NCBI GenBank assembly: GCA_026419775.2
Contig: JAOPGA020001010.1
Span: forward strand, 18,265 to 82,264
Source of the DNA: Acrasis kona
Lineage: Eukaryota > Heterolobosea > Eutetramitea > Acrasida > Acrasidae
Direction: 5' to 3'
DNA length: 64,000 bases
Shown: positions 42,124-51,802 of the stretch, piece by piece
How positions within the stretch are numbered: position 1 is the stretch's first letter
How the letters are laid out: each line of letters opens with the position of its first letter
Made by a program: the position numbers and the translations under genes
Notes under the pieces: model-generated
What the model saw: only the letters and a program-made list of their open reading frames with translations
What the model was told of the DNA's origin: nothing
The model's database searches: none

Positions 42124-43251
42124 ATGATACCAGCACAATCGTGGCAAAACAGCAACCAACAATATTATTCTCAGCAACATCCCCAAGCAATGCATCCCCA
42201 GCAACATCACCAACACCAGCCACATCAACTGCAACCTCCGCTTCAAAGACAAACGCTACCAAAAACCACAACTCTAGCCAAGCTGTACCTACCCGACAAT
42301 GAAATCAGAAGAGTGTCATTTGATAATTCCGTTGACTATGCACGTATCCTACAGTTAGTTCTCCCATACGTCAATCAAGATTTAAAAGAAAAGGACAAAG
42401 TAACCACGAATAGCCTTAAGTTATATTACCTGGACGATGAACAAGAGTACGTTCGTTTCGACACTCCACAAGAGTGGGCAGAAGTACTTCCCACACTCAC
42501 CTTCAACAAAGGCCCCATTAAAATCAAAGTCACCTGCACTCCTACAAAAGAAGCCAAAAAGGAAAAATCACCATCAAGGAAGAAGGAAAAGAAATCTCAA
42601 GCAAAAGACAAGGACAACAGCGACGATAGCGATGTCGAATTGGTACCCGTAGGTGCCCCACTTAAAAATTTTTCGTTAGTCCCACCACCATCTCAACTAC
42701 CAGTCAAGTCCCCACCTGAGCCCATCACCAGTCCATCTGAGCAAAAGGCCATCTATGATAAATTCAGAAGCAGTCACCACGAGTTGTTGGCACAAGCACC
42801 CAAAAGAGTTGATTCCCCATCATTACAATCCTCGCAAAACATTCCAAGTTCAGTACCAGTGTTCCCCGCACATCATTACTCGATGAGCATCGATCAAAAA
42901 TTCGCACCACAGGTCTCACAGCCCATTTTCAAACAAGTAACATCGAGCACCAATCAATTACCATCTGCACCTCAATCTGTTTATTTTTCTGAATTAAGAG
43001 AGTTGGAGGGATTAGGTTTTAATGATTACGCAAGAAATGAATCATTGTTGAGGAAGCATAATGGAAATGTAAAGGCAGTCTTGGAAGAGATTAACGGCGC
43101 AAGATCTTCACAACCACAACGTACTTTTGATTTGGAAAAGAGCTTGAAGGAGTTGAACGACATGGGATTTGTCGAAACTGAAACCAACCGAACGTTATTA
43201 TTAAAGTACAAGGGAGACTTGAGCGCTGTAATTAATGAATTGATGTCATAA
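42124..43251 (+). CDS. PB1 and double-UBA protein, autophagy-receptor-like, 375 aa
   Basis: A Gln/His-rich N-terminus (1-47) precedes a PB1 domain (about 51-137), with the basic-cluster Lys at its start and an acidic OPCA-like YYLDDEQEYVRFDTPQEW. Then come a Lys-rich linker with an acidic DDSD stretch, a Pro-rich middle, and two UBA domains (about 296-330 and 338-374). PB1 plus UBA, with oligomerisation and ubiquitin binding, is the plan of p62/NBR1 cargo receptors, but no ZZ finger or NBR1 domain is seen. An NFSLV segment near residue 178 could serve as an LC3-interacting motif. The autophagy role is inference. Confidence 0.75.
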   Translation: MIPAQSWQNSNQQYYSQQHPQAMHPQQHHQHQPHQLQPPLQRQTLPKTTTLAKLYLPDNEIRRVSFDNSVDYARILQLVLPYVNQDLKEKDKVTTNSLKLYYLDDEQEYVRFDTPQEWAEVLPTLTFNKGPIKIKVTCTPTKEAKKEKSPSRKKEKKSQAKDKDNSDDSDVELVPVGAPLKNFSLVPPPSQLPVKSPPEPITSPSEQKAIYDKFRSSHHELLAQAPKRVDSPSLQSSQNIPSSVPVFPAHHYSMSIDQKFAPQVSQPIFKQVTSSTNQLPSAPQSVYFSELRELEGLGFNDYARNESLLRKHNGNVKAVLEEINGARSSQPQRTFDLEKSLKELNDMGFVETETNRTLLLKYKGDLSAVINELMS

Positions 43252-43333
43252 ATTTTTTTATTGAAATGTGTTCTTGTTTGTGATTGTGGTTGTCTTTGTT
43301 TTTTTAACTTTTTTATTTTTAAATACTTGTCAA

Positions 43334-44101
43334 ATGTCCACGCTCAAGGGTGCATTAAAGGAATGGGAGGAAAGAGAGGGTCAGAGACCAGTTGATGCCG
43401 AGGTTATCAAATTATGCGGGTGGTTGCCACCGATCGAGAAAATGGATGCACAGGCACTGTCTCATCTTAAAAAATGCAAATCGTTGTCATTATCAACAAA
43501 CAACATTAGTAATATCGGGAGGATAGATGGGATGGAATCATTAGAAGTTCTTTCTCTCGGACGAAACACTCTTACAAAGTTGGACAATACAGATTCAATG
43601 ACTAATTTGAGGCAGTTATGGCTGTCTTTTAATAAAATAGATAATTTGGTTGGGATAGAGAAGTTAAAAAATTTACGCACATTGTATATGAGCAACAATA
43701 GGCTGTCTGATTGGCAGGAAATTGATAGATTACGTTACCTTCCAAATCTCACCGATCTATCATTGTCCTCTAATCCTATTGAGGTTATAACTAGAGAACA
43801 AGGTGGTAATTGGAGGGTTGAGGTGATCAAAAGACTACCAAAGCTCAAGATATTTGATGGAGTAAATGTAACACAAGAAGAACTTTACAACGCCAAAGCA
43901 AGTCGATCAAACATAACAAGCCCCAAATCAACATTAGTTAGTCCTAAATCAACAGTGGTGAGCCCCAAATCTAATCAATTAAGTCCTTCAAGCCCCTCCG
44001 AAATTGTACAGGCACATATGGATGAGAGCGACGATACAATTCGCAAAAGCGTACATTTCTCTCCATCTGAATTGAACCAAAACATACATCAGTCCGTATA
44101 A
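43334..44101 (+). CDS. DNAL1: Axonemal dynein light chain 1 (LC1), 255 aa
   Basis: The start is at the ATG at 43334, opening MSTLKGALKEWEEREG. The open frame upstream to 43268 is a hydrophobic leader that the family lacks. LC1 hallmarks follow: PPIEKMDAQALSHL, LSLSTNNIS, LSLGRNTLTKL, LRQLWLSFNKI, LYMSNNRLSDW. These are the conserved leucine-rich repeats that bind the motor domain of the outer-arm gamma heavy chain. A 60-residue Ser/Pro tail with three repeats of SPKST/SPKSN is extra to the family. The gene starts 82 bp after the PB1-UBA gene. Its stop is 15 bp from the stop of the convergent gene. Confidence 0.92.
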   Translation: MSTLKGALKEWEEREGQRPVDAEVIKLCGWLPPIEKMDAQALSHLKKCKSLSLSTNNISNIGRIDGMESLEVLSLGRNTLTKLDNTDSMTNLRQLWLSFNKIDNLVGIEKLKNLRTLYMSNNRLSDWQEIDRLRYLPNLTDLSLSSNPIEVITREQGGNWRVEVIKRLPKLKIFDGVNVTQEELYNAKASRSNITSPKSTLVSPKSTVVSPKSNQLSPSSPSEIVQAHMDESDDTIRKSVHFSPSELNQNIHQSV

Positions 44102-44116
44102 ATAAAAATTTATATA

Positions 44117-45063
44117 TTATTGTACTTGTTTTGTTGGTATAGGAGAGGGTATCATCTCGGAAACTGTCTTAACTACTTTACTATGTGCTGCAATCTCTTG
44201 CTTTTGTTGTTCAATAATCTTCACCAGCTCTTTTTTATCAGTGATGTTTTGTCTGAGGATTAGTGGCTGATATGTTTATGCACTTACAATAACGAGTCAA
44301 CATTTAAAGATACTTTGTCAATCATTGCCCTGCTAGACTTGTTGTGCTGATTTGATAAGTTTGCTCTCTGAAGGGCGCCATTGAGTTCATCTATCATTTC
44401 TCGCATTTCGACAATTTCAATTTCCCGTGCACAGTAGCTCTTCCTCAGTGCGCTAATATATTTTTGATGATGTGTTAAACAAACAGATAGATTTCTAGCT
44501 GCTTCAATAGCTTTCTCTTCTCTTCTCCGTGAATTATGATACTCTCTTTGAAGTTTTAAAACCATGTACTTCAGCCGCTGTTTATCAGAATCACCGTGAG
44601 CGTCTATGTTGATTTGTCTATGTTCTACTGTTTGTTGTGTAAGCTATCTAAAACTATTCACGTACGTTTTATTGGTTTTGATGTCTGTTGTACAGTTGGG
44701 TGTTGATTTTGCGGAATATTCTGCTGAACAACCCTCCTCCTCGGGCTATCAAATTTGTACAATGAGTCTAGCTGTTTGAATCTAGCCTCTATATCGATCT
44801 TTGCTGCAGAATCAGATGTCTGGCTGTCGAAAGATTCATCCAGAGTGTCGTTAAACTGTCTTGGTGTATTATTAGCGGATGGTGTTTTGATGTCTTTTTC
44901 GTTCCGAACACCCTTGTTCCCTGATAGTTGTTAGACATCGTCACTCAGTTAACATACAAAGCAAATCTTCGTGATTAATCTCCTTTGGTTCGATCCTTTC
45001 ATCACCATACAAAACCTCCTCACGATTTGAAGGTCTCTTTGAGGGATGTCTGGGAGAATTCAT
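44117..45063 (-). CDS. Coiled-coil protein, four exons, 278 aa
   Basis: Exons 44958-45063, 44666-44920, 44288-44627 and 44117-44252; introns are 37, 38 and 35 bp, with consistent phase and clean GT-AG ends. The start is MNSPRHPSKRPSN, then a Ser/Thr/Asn-rich segment with SPRRR, then a long coiled coil (about 140-245) and a short polar tail ending in a TAA. Basic-proline N-terminus plus coiled coil is common in microtubule- or centriole-linked proteins, but no family is identified. Confidence 0.7.
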
Positions 45064-45144
45064 ATCACGTTCGGAGTGCGCAACGTATTCTTTTTCAAAT
45101 AAGGATTACCGCGTACGTTTACAAAAACAATTTATTTGAAACAT

Positions 45145-46185
45145 TCAGAATTTCCATACACAAACAGTCCCGTCGACACTCGAACTTAGTAAGCAAGTCT
45201 CTCCGGCTAAAGGATGGTAAGACACTCCACTAACTGATGCCTTATGGTTCCGTAGAGTATTCAAAGTAGCAGCTTCCATTAAGTCATAAATGTGTACCGA
45301 TCCGTCTTCACTACCACTAATGATGTAGGTGTCATCGTTGGAAACACAATGACCAACTTGTAGATTAGTATTTTCGTGACCTTTGTAAGTATTTAAAAGT
45401 TCTCCTGTGGCTTTGTCAATCAACCTAACAGTTCCATCCAACAAACTTGCTATAATGCATTTTTCATCATTTGTTGTTGACACACACGTGATGCTGGCTT
45501 AAATAATAATGAATTAAAAGTTGATTGTTCAAACTTACGACCCAGAGAGTCCACAGTTAGACTTCCTTTTCTAATGTCATACGATCGCAGCGAACCATCG
45601 ACACATGAGGAAATTATTTCTTCTCTAGTTACACAAACGCTTGTGACACTATCTGTAAAATCGTCCATAGACTGAATGGGTTTATAGTTGTTAGATCGTA
45701 AATCCCACACTTTTACAGTTCGATCATAGCTTCCCGATACAATTACTTCACAATTGTTATTAAATGCAATGCAATTAACTCTCTACTAAGTCTTCAATTA
45801 GGACGAATGTAGGAATTAACTCACCCCCTTATGTTCTTTGAACTTTCTGATTGTTACACCATTCATAATATCCCATATAAAAACGTTTTTGTCACTCCCA
45901 CACGACGCGAGATGCTTATTGTCATCAGCTCTTTGTTGTCAGAATTATTATGCATAAATCATACATTTGAACATCTAAAACTTCATAGGCATGACCTTTG
46001 TACTGCTTGATCAATGTGCCACGATGGGGATTCCAAATACAACATGTTTTATCGCTACCTGCAGTTGCACAATATTCACCCTTTTTGTTAAACCTCACTG
46101 CTGTTATAGATCCTTGATGTCCCTTAAGAACATTGGTACAGACACGCGGTATCTTTAACTGCGGTTGTGGACCTATTGTTGCCAT
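45145..46185 (-). CDS. WDR83: WD40 scaffold WDR83/MORG1, 307 aa
   Basis: Exons 45965-46185, 45825-45930, 45539-45782 and 45145-45497; introns are 34, 42 and 41 bp. The start is at the ATG at 46185, since the codons upstream lack an ATG. Seven WD repeats. Diagnostic segments match human WDR83 order: LKGHQGSITAVRFNKKGEYC, SDKTCCIWNP with RGTLIKQY, GHAYEVLDV, SGSYDRTVKVWDLRS, a repeat ending SYDIRKG, IASLLDGTVRLIDKATGELL, and a final YHPLAGETCLLSSS. The length is near the human 315. MORG1 is an ERK-pathway scaffold and also appears in spliceosomal C complexes. It is head-to-head with the methyltransferase gene, with 47 bp between ATGs. Confidence 0.88.
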
Positions 46186-46232
46186 TGAGTTTGTAAAGTT
46201 CGTACACACAGTCCAATTTAAAAAGAATCAAC

Positions 46233-46913
46233 ATGTCACAAGCAAAATTTGTGATTGAGCACCTTGAACCCGAGCTTGGAAAATGGAGTATGATAGAATA
46301 CAAACACATTTCGAAATTTTTGGGTAAAGACCGTCTTTGGGTAACCAATGTAAAAAATTTGAGTGGTCAAGAAGAATTAAAAGAATATGCCACTGTTATA
46401 ACTGAACCCACAGTAGATCTTAAACTAAAAAATGTTTGTGTCCTAGATCCAGAAGGTACAGAAGTACTCACCCCCGAAGATGCAAAGTCCATTGATTATT
46501 ATTTATTTGGAGGAATATTGGGTGGATATCCACCAAGGAAGAGGACAGAAAAAGAGTTGACAAAATTCTTACCAAAAGATTACGTTGTCAGACATCTTGG
46601 TCCAATGCAAATGCCAACTGATAGCGCAGTCTACACTGTAAACGAAATACACAATGGAAAGAAATTTGAGGACATACCATTCTTCGATAAACCCGAGCAC
46701 AAAATCAATCAATACGAAATTGTTCAGATTCCCATGCGATATGTGAACGTCAACGGTAAACCATTAATAAGTGCTGAACTTTTGGATCATTGGTCAAAAT
46801 CAGATGACAGCGACCAAAGATTTGGTTTATACAATGCCAACGAAGATGTTCCAAAAGACGAGGAAGAAGAGGAAGAAGAAGAAGAGGAGGAAGAAGTAGA
46901 AGAAGATGAATAA
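46233..46913 (+). CDS. SFM1: SPOUT-family protein arginine methyltransferase, Sfm1-like, 226 aa
   Basis: The sequence follows yeast Sfm1: N-terminal FVIEHLEPELGKW and EYKHIS, the knot-forming region with CVLDP, the cofactor loop YYLFGGILGGYPPRKRTEKE, then LGPMQMPTDSA and a DxPEHKINQYE segment with PMRYV. Sfm1 is the only known SPOUT enzyme that modifies protein, monomethylating an arginine of ribosomal protein Rps3. A Glu-rich tail of about 22 residues is added at the C-terminus. Its stop codon overlaps an AATAAA, only 20 bp from the stop of the convergent PIWI gene. Confidence 0.88.
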   Translation: MSQAKFVIEHLEPELGKWSMIEYKHISKFLGKDRLWVTNVKNLSGQEELKEYATVITEPTVDLKLKNVCVLDPEGTEVLTPEDAKSIDYYLFGGILGGYPPRKRTEKELTKFLPKDYVVRHLGPMQMPTDSAVYTVNEIHNGKKFEDIPFFDKPEHKINQYEIVQIPMRYVNVNGKPLISAELLDHWSKSDDSDQRFGLYNANEDVPKDEEEEEEEEEEEEVEEDE

Positions 46914-46929
46914 AAATAAAAACTTTATT
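46909..46929. terminator. Bidirectional poly(A) signal cluster
   Basis: AATAAA at 46909-46914 (overlapping the SFM1 stop) and 46915-46920 serve the plus strand. TTTATT at 46924-46929 gives AATAAA on the minus strand for the PIWI gene. Confidence 0.7.
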
Positions 46930-46933
46930 TAAA

Positions 46934-49483
46934 CTACAAATAGTGCAAGAAATTGCTCATTGTTTTCTCACCCTTTAGTCCAGCTTGACCTGTTAAGAAG
47001 GCCAACTTGTGAGCTAGTTGACACGGTGCTGGGCACCTAATTCCTCCGAACCAATTGTAATATCCATGACACAACTTGAACACAATGCTTTGTAACTGAT
47101 CCGACGTCCAACCGACTTCATTCACCAAACATTGATATTTGGTTGGGGTGGCGGTGCCTTGATTAGCATAGTGGGCAACCATGAAGAACTCAATAGCATT
47201 AGGATTTACAATGTCGGTGTCAACAACAGTACCGGCAGGAGGATTTGCCAAATGACCGTTTTGGTCCCAAACGGCCAATCTAGTATTTATTCTCTTGAGT
47301 ACAACCATGTGTGTAAGTTTAATCTTTTGGCTGAAACTTCTAATTGATTTGTAGATGGCCTGGATCTCAGTTCTGTGGACCTCTTGGACCTGGCCCTCAC
47401 CGACACCATCTCTCAAGAACAAGATGTTTTCGGGGAGCTCTCCTCTCACCTTCTTGTATTGTATCAAGGCGGCCTCCATCACTGGCTGTAATGCCTCTAC
47501 AATTTCTTGACCTGGCCTCTGAATGATGACGTCGCTGTAATATGAAGTTTGATCTCCTCCCATGGTGGCACACAACGCTCCGATGGAATTCTTCTTCTTG
47601 TTGACGAGCTCGCCAGAGTGGTTCACGTCCATTCCAATGATCATGGTGGTGGAAATGTTGTATTGGAGGGACCATGGTGCAGCGCCTAGCTTGGTGGCGA
47701 TTTGAACTGCAATCTTTGTGGTCTTGCTCATGTTGTCCGACTCGATGGTCGACCACAAGGCACATTGCGACAACAAACCTCTTGATTCGCACATTCTCTT
47801 GATAATGTTGTATCGCTCTGCTGAACTGTCGCTTAGGATGCAAACGACGAATTTTGTATTCTTTGCTAATTCGTTGACCACGTTCTCATAGTCTCTGTTG
47901 CTGTGACCGTTGGTGGGGTAGAATTCTGGATCGGTGACGGTGACTCCTAACGCGTGGCTCACTTTCTTTAACATGGCCACGAATTTATTAATTTCGTGAG
48001 ATTGGTCTTCTTCGTCTAGACGTGATTTGGGAGGATAGACTATGGCCCATTGTTCCAAATGCTTGACGCGGTACATTGTTTTTCTAATCATGTCCCACTC
48101 TGCCTTTTCGTTGACTTTCGAGGTCACCTTCTTACCAAACTCGATCGTCTCGACGGCTAGACACCTTCCAGGAACTTCGAGTGCTGTCTTTTCGGTCTTG
48201 TAACCCCAGTTGTCTAGTGTGGCTGTGTATTGGCTGTTTTCTTGTTGTTTGTCGAGCGTGTGTGCGATGGACTTGTAACGATCGTCTGGTCCGAGACCAG
48301 TGGCTGATTTGAGCTCCTTCATTAGGAAGCGATCGTTGCGCATGTCGTCGGTCAAACCAGTGGCCAGGCACATTTCGGGTACGAAGTAATTAATGATTCC
48401 ATTCTTTCTTTTTGCCTCTAGCATGGGTTGATTTGGATTCACGTCAATCTTGTACGTAATCTTGTAGTATTCCACAAAGGAAATTAATTTGTTGTTGACG
48501 CCATGTTTAAATTTGGAGTTTGGTGTCATGTCCCATTTCACTCCCGTTATGAATGATGTTCTCTTGGTGTGTGGAAGGTACATGATTCGGTGAAGTACTT
48601 CATCTTCGAATCTTCTTTGTAGTTCGTTACCTTGGTAGTTCCTCTGTAGTCCTTGATATATCTTCAAGCAATCTTCTCTACGTAACGTTTTCCATGCCAC
48701 GTCTCTGTTCGACAGTAAGCCCCTGGCTGTTCTGACTATAGTTTGTTGTAATCCTGGAACAACATCTACAGGATTTCTGTCACCCACGGGGAACTGGTCC
48801 TCCATGCTAAAGTAGTTACGGTTTATTTGTGTGAACTTTAAGAACTTAAGCGCAGTTCTATTTACTAAGTTGAATACTTGTAGAACTGTCCCATCCACCT
48901 TATCGCTACTTAGTGTCTTTACGTAATTGATGGTGACACTGTAGTTTCTATCACCACGTTGTAATACAGTCTTGATGTTGTCAATCTTGTCTAGTATGAA
49001 CAGTAGCTCTTGTCCATCGAATACATACACAACCTTAAGTTCTTTTATTAACGAGGATACCATTTCATTTGCTAGCCTCTTTCCGACGTCCTTTGTATCG
49101 AAAACTACCGAGTACTGGTATATTTTTCGTTTCGGTAGTTGAATTGGATAGTAGTTTGATACGACTGAAATCTTTTTTCCTGCAGAACCAGCACTCCCTT
49201 TGATTACATAAGCATCCCCTTCAACTTCTTGGGGAGCTGCGACATCTGAAGATTTGACGGTTACAATCTTTGCATTTGAAAATGGCTTTGGATAGCTTTT
49301 TTGTTCATACGAGTGGCCTCCTCTGCCACCACGACTGCTTCCACCTCTGCCACCACCTCTGCTTCCTCTATCGGCTCCTCCACCTCGGCTGAAACCACTG
49401 CTTGGTCTATTATAACCACTTTCTTGTCCTTGTCTCGAGGGGTATGAATCATATCCACCTCTGCCTCTTCCTCTTTGGCTCAT
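46934..49483 (-). CDS. PIWI-clade Argonaute with RGG-rich N-terminus, 849 aa
   Basis: The first 55 residues are Arg/Gly/Ser-rich with repeated RGG and RGRG, likely sites for arginine methylation and tudor binding. An N-terminal and linker region, a PAZ domain (about 290-400), a MID domain (about 540-610) and a PIWI domain (to about 840) follow. Catalytic residues appear present: Asp in GMDVNHSG (about 614), Asp in FLRDGVGEGQ (about 690) and His in VAHYANQGTATPTKY (about 767). The end GGIRCPAPCQLAHKLAFL is typical of PIWI rather than AGO proteins. It probably loads small guide RNAs and slices transposon or gene targets. The gene has no introns. Confidence 0.92.
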   Translation of the reverse strand: MSQRGRGRGGYDSYPSRQGQESGYNRPSSGFSRGGGADRGSRGGGRGGSSRGGRGGHSYEQKSYPKPFSNAKIVTVKSSDVAAPQEVEGDAYVIKGSAGSAGKKISVVSNYYPIQLPKRKIYQYSVVFDTKDVGKRLANEMVSSLIKELKVVYVFDGQELLFILDKIDNIKTVLQRGDRNYSVTINYVKTLSSDKVDGTVLQVFNLVNRTALKFLKFTQINRNYFSMEDQFPVGDRNPVDVVPGLQQTIVRTARGLLSNRDVAWKTLRREDCLKIYQGLQRNYQGNELQRRFEDEVLHRIMYLPHTKRTSFITGVKWDMTPNSKFKHGVNNKLISFVEYYKITYKIDVNPNQPMLEAKRKNGIINYFVPEMCLATGLTDDMRNDRFLMKELKSATGLGPDDRYKSIAHTLDKQQENSQYTATLDNWGYKTEKTALEVPGRCLAVETIEFGKKVTSKVNEKAEWDMIRKTMYRVKHLEQWAIVYPPKSRLDEEDQSHEINKFVAMLKKVSHALGVTVTDPEFYPTNGHSNRDYENVVNELAKNTKFVVCILSDSSAERYNIIKRMCESRGLLSQCALWSTIESDNMSKTTKIAVQIATKLGAAPWSLQYNISTTMIIGMDVNHSGELVNKKKNSIGALCATMGGDQTSYYSDVIIQRPGQEIVEALQPVMEAALIQYKKVRGELPENILFLRDGVGEGQVQEVHRTEIQAIYKSIRSFSQKIKLTHMVVLKRINTRLAVWDQNGHLANPPAGTVVDTDIVNPNAIEFFMVAHYANQGTATPTKYQCLVNEVGWTSDQLQSIVFKLCHGYYNWFGGIRCPAPCQLAHKLAFLTGQAGLKGEKTMSNFLHYL

Positions 49484-49679
49484 TGTTTTGTTTTGTTTTT
49501 AATTTTTAGTGGTTAGGTTTTTTCGATGGTTCAAAAAGATGTTTGAGATTAGAGTTCGTCGAAGGAAACTTTTATATTGGGCAATATCTTGTCAACCGGT
49601 AACTTAATCTATTAATAAACAAAGGAATTTCGAACGAAAGACCAAGGTATTGGATTTTGTAAAATCTTGTTGAGTGAAT
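49484..49679. promoter_or_regulatory. Divergent promoter region, PIWI and HNH-like genes
   Basis: 196 bp between the ATGs of two divergent genes; AT-rich with a ttattaataaac stretch near 49610. No factor sites are identified. Confidence 0.4.
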
Positions 49680-50200
49680 ATGAGCATAAAAACACTTTTC
49701 TTTCTGTCGTTTTTGGTGTCCATTGTTGTCGCCAACATTCGGTTAGCCACGCTGACAAAGGAAAATGGTAGTGAGGACTTACCAGACAGTGACAAAACAC
49801 CGGGAGTATCACTCCAAGGTGTGACTTCTGAGGATGTTTGTACACCAGGTTGGGCAAAAAAGCACAGGCACGTGCCCGAAGAGCTGAAGAAGCGAGTATA
49901 CGCTCTGTATGATATCCCCACACATCAGCCTGGAGAGTACGAGATTGATCATTTAATTTCGTATGTATTGTATTATATTATCTTTCGTGAACTCACAATA
50001 TTAGACTAGAATTGGGAGGTGATAATGATATTAAAAATTTGTGGCCCCAATCTTACCTAACACAACCGTGGAATGCACACGTGAAGGATAAGTTGGAAAA
50101 CACTCTACACAAACTTGTGTGCAATGGAACATTGGAGCTTGAGGAGGCACAGACTCAAATTGCTAAAAACTGGATTAAGCTGTACAAAAAATATTTTTGA
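49680..50200 (+). CDS. Secreted HNH nuclease-like protein, two exons, 158 aa
   Basis: Exons 49680-49960 and 50005-50200. The 44-bp intron splits the HNH core itself, and the frame is kept across it. The start is at the ATG at 49680, which opens a signal peptide (MSIKTLFFLSFLVSIVVAN). The mature part has VCTPGWAKKHRHVPEELKKR, YEIDHLIS, LELGGDNDIKNLWPQSY, NAHVKDKLEN and LVCNGTLELEEAQTQIA. This string of motifs is typical of a family of small secreted bacterial HNH-type proteins. The catalytic His of EIDH and Asn of KNLWPQ are present. A bacterial origin followed by intron gain is my inference. It may act on extracellular or food-vacuole DNA. Confidence 0.75.
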
Positions 50201-50345
50201 ATAAAAGTTATAGCCATCATAGGTTTAAGATATTTGTTTAATCGTTATCTCCATGTACATTTTAATCAGAGTGACTTTTAACTTGGTGTTGATTCTACGT
50301 GAATTACAAGTATTTAAAAGGGTAATAAAAGGAAATAAAATTGTA

Positions 50346-50819
50346 TTATAACACTGCCGCCGCTGCTGCAATAATTGTTGCTGTTCCGAGTGCACCCGCT
50401 AGTTGCTGAGCGCTATTTCTTTCTTGGGTTGATTGTGTTGTGGGAGAGGATGTAGTTGTGGTTGCTTCGGATGCAGTGGTCGATGTTTGATAAAAAAGAG
50501 AAAGTTTTGTGATTTTAAAACCAATTTGTTGGCATGTAGTGCTTCCTACAATAGTTACAGCAGTGCCAGACTGTGACATTGAAATGCAATTTCCATTTTC
50601 TCCTGGTTGGGCTGCATCACACTGTGTCAAACCTTGAACTGTTGCTGTAACCTCAACTCTTGCCACTGTACGGCCCTCTGGAACTTGTGTGGTATATGAT
50701 GTACCTGTGAATGTTGGGTTGTTTTGAACAATATCACCAGTGGCGCCGCTCACACATTTGGGTACTGCGTTAACTGTACATACTATAAACAATAGGAAGG
50801 CAGCTATGATGAACTTCAT
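50346..50819 (-). CDS. Probable GPI-anchored surface protein, 157 aa
   Basis: The start is at the ATG at 50819, which opens a signal peptide (MKFIIAAFLLFIVCTVNAVP). A 54-base in-frame leader upstream to 50873 is less likely. The mature domain (about 100 residues) is beta-rich with four cysteines. A Ser/Thr-rich stalk (TTTTSSPTTQSTQE) and a terminal Ala-rich hydrophobic tail follow, the layout of GPI-anchored proteins. Domain family unknown. Confidence 0.65.
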   Translation of the reverse strand: MKFIIAAFLLFIVCTVNAVPKCVSGATGDIVQNNPTFTGTSYTTQVPEGRTVARVEVTATVQGLTQCDAAQPGENGNCISMSQSGTAVTIVGSTTCQQIGFKITKLSLFYQTSTTASEATTTTSSPTTQSTQERNSAQQLAGALGTATIIAAAAAVL

Positions 50820-50873
50820 TTGTATTTGTTTAGATAAAATTATAATTAGTCTTTGAATTACCTTAAGCAGCAA

Positions 50874-51534
50874 GTTATTAGTTGATTGTAATAATTATTA
50901 TGAAGATATTCAGGTATGTTTGTGAGGCAAATTTACAAATTATTTAATGAATCTAGTTAGCAGTCAAGCAATGTAAAATTTCCATCAGCGACAACATTCA
51001 TAATAAACATAAAGACTCATAACCCTCTTGACCCGACTATTAAAATATTAAAATGTATTTACATATTTCCACAAACCACCAGATTTGTTGAGGTTTTGTC
51101 GATACAATAGTTGTAGAATCTGCTTGTTATTGTTAAATAAGTTATAAAATACATTTTACGGACACTATATTCCTTCAAGATGTTTGGAACTCGATACTAT
51201 CATGAGTGATACATTATTCGTCAAATTTCCACATAATAATCGGTTAGTGTGTACTTGTAATCATTCTTGCTTACAGTCATGATCGCATGAGGTCCTCCTA
51301 TCTAAATAACTCGTGACGAGTAATACTTTTGTGAAATGTAAAATAAAAGTAATACTTTGAATCGGTGCAAGGGCCCGCGTTCAATGAATCTATTATAAAT
51401 ATATTATTAAACCTAAAGCGTTGCGCAGTAGGACTTTACATCATCGGAAAGGTCCATCTTCAAAATGATCAAATATGATCGTCTATTTTTAAAATATATT
51501 TTTATTCACTGAACCTAAACAAACAACATATTAA
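50874..51534. other. Intergenic, no gene supported
   Basis: AT-rich. One possible 26-codon split ORF (51202-51242 and 51277-51316, with a gttagt donor and cttacag acceptor) is noted only as a curiosity. Confidence 0.4.
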
Positions 51535-51802
51535 ATGAATGATGGAAGAGGAAAAGATATGCACCCTAAAACTTCAGGTGCAACATTATCGGAAGATAAG
51601 AAAAATTATACATTTGTGCACAGCAAGCAAAGGTACATCCATCGGCAGAGAGAGATATTTTTTATAACATGTTACATTGGATGTATACTTTACACCGAAA
51701 TATCATTGCGTAACTCATGTGTTTATTTATTGCCTAATCATTATAGTAATTCATCCAAAACTGCAGAGATGCCAAAAAGATCTTATCAAAAATTTTGAAC
51801 TG

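Noticed and set aside
42031-42302. Overlapping ORFs on both strands at the start of the PB1 gene
   Set aside because: They mirror the Gln/His-rich repeats of the PB1-UBA gene and lack any independent features.
43268-43333. Hydrophobic N-terminal extension of dynein LC1
   Set aside because: The family starts at the later ATG (43334), and LC1 is a cytosolic/axonemal protein that has no signal peptide.
49604-49923. Two minus-strand ORFs of about 105 codons upstream of the PIWI gene
   Set aside because: They lie antisense to the HNH-like gene's first exon; that exon has a signal peptide and the HNH core, whereas these show nothing, so they are shadows.
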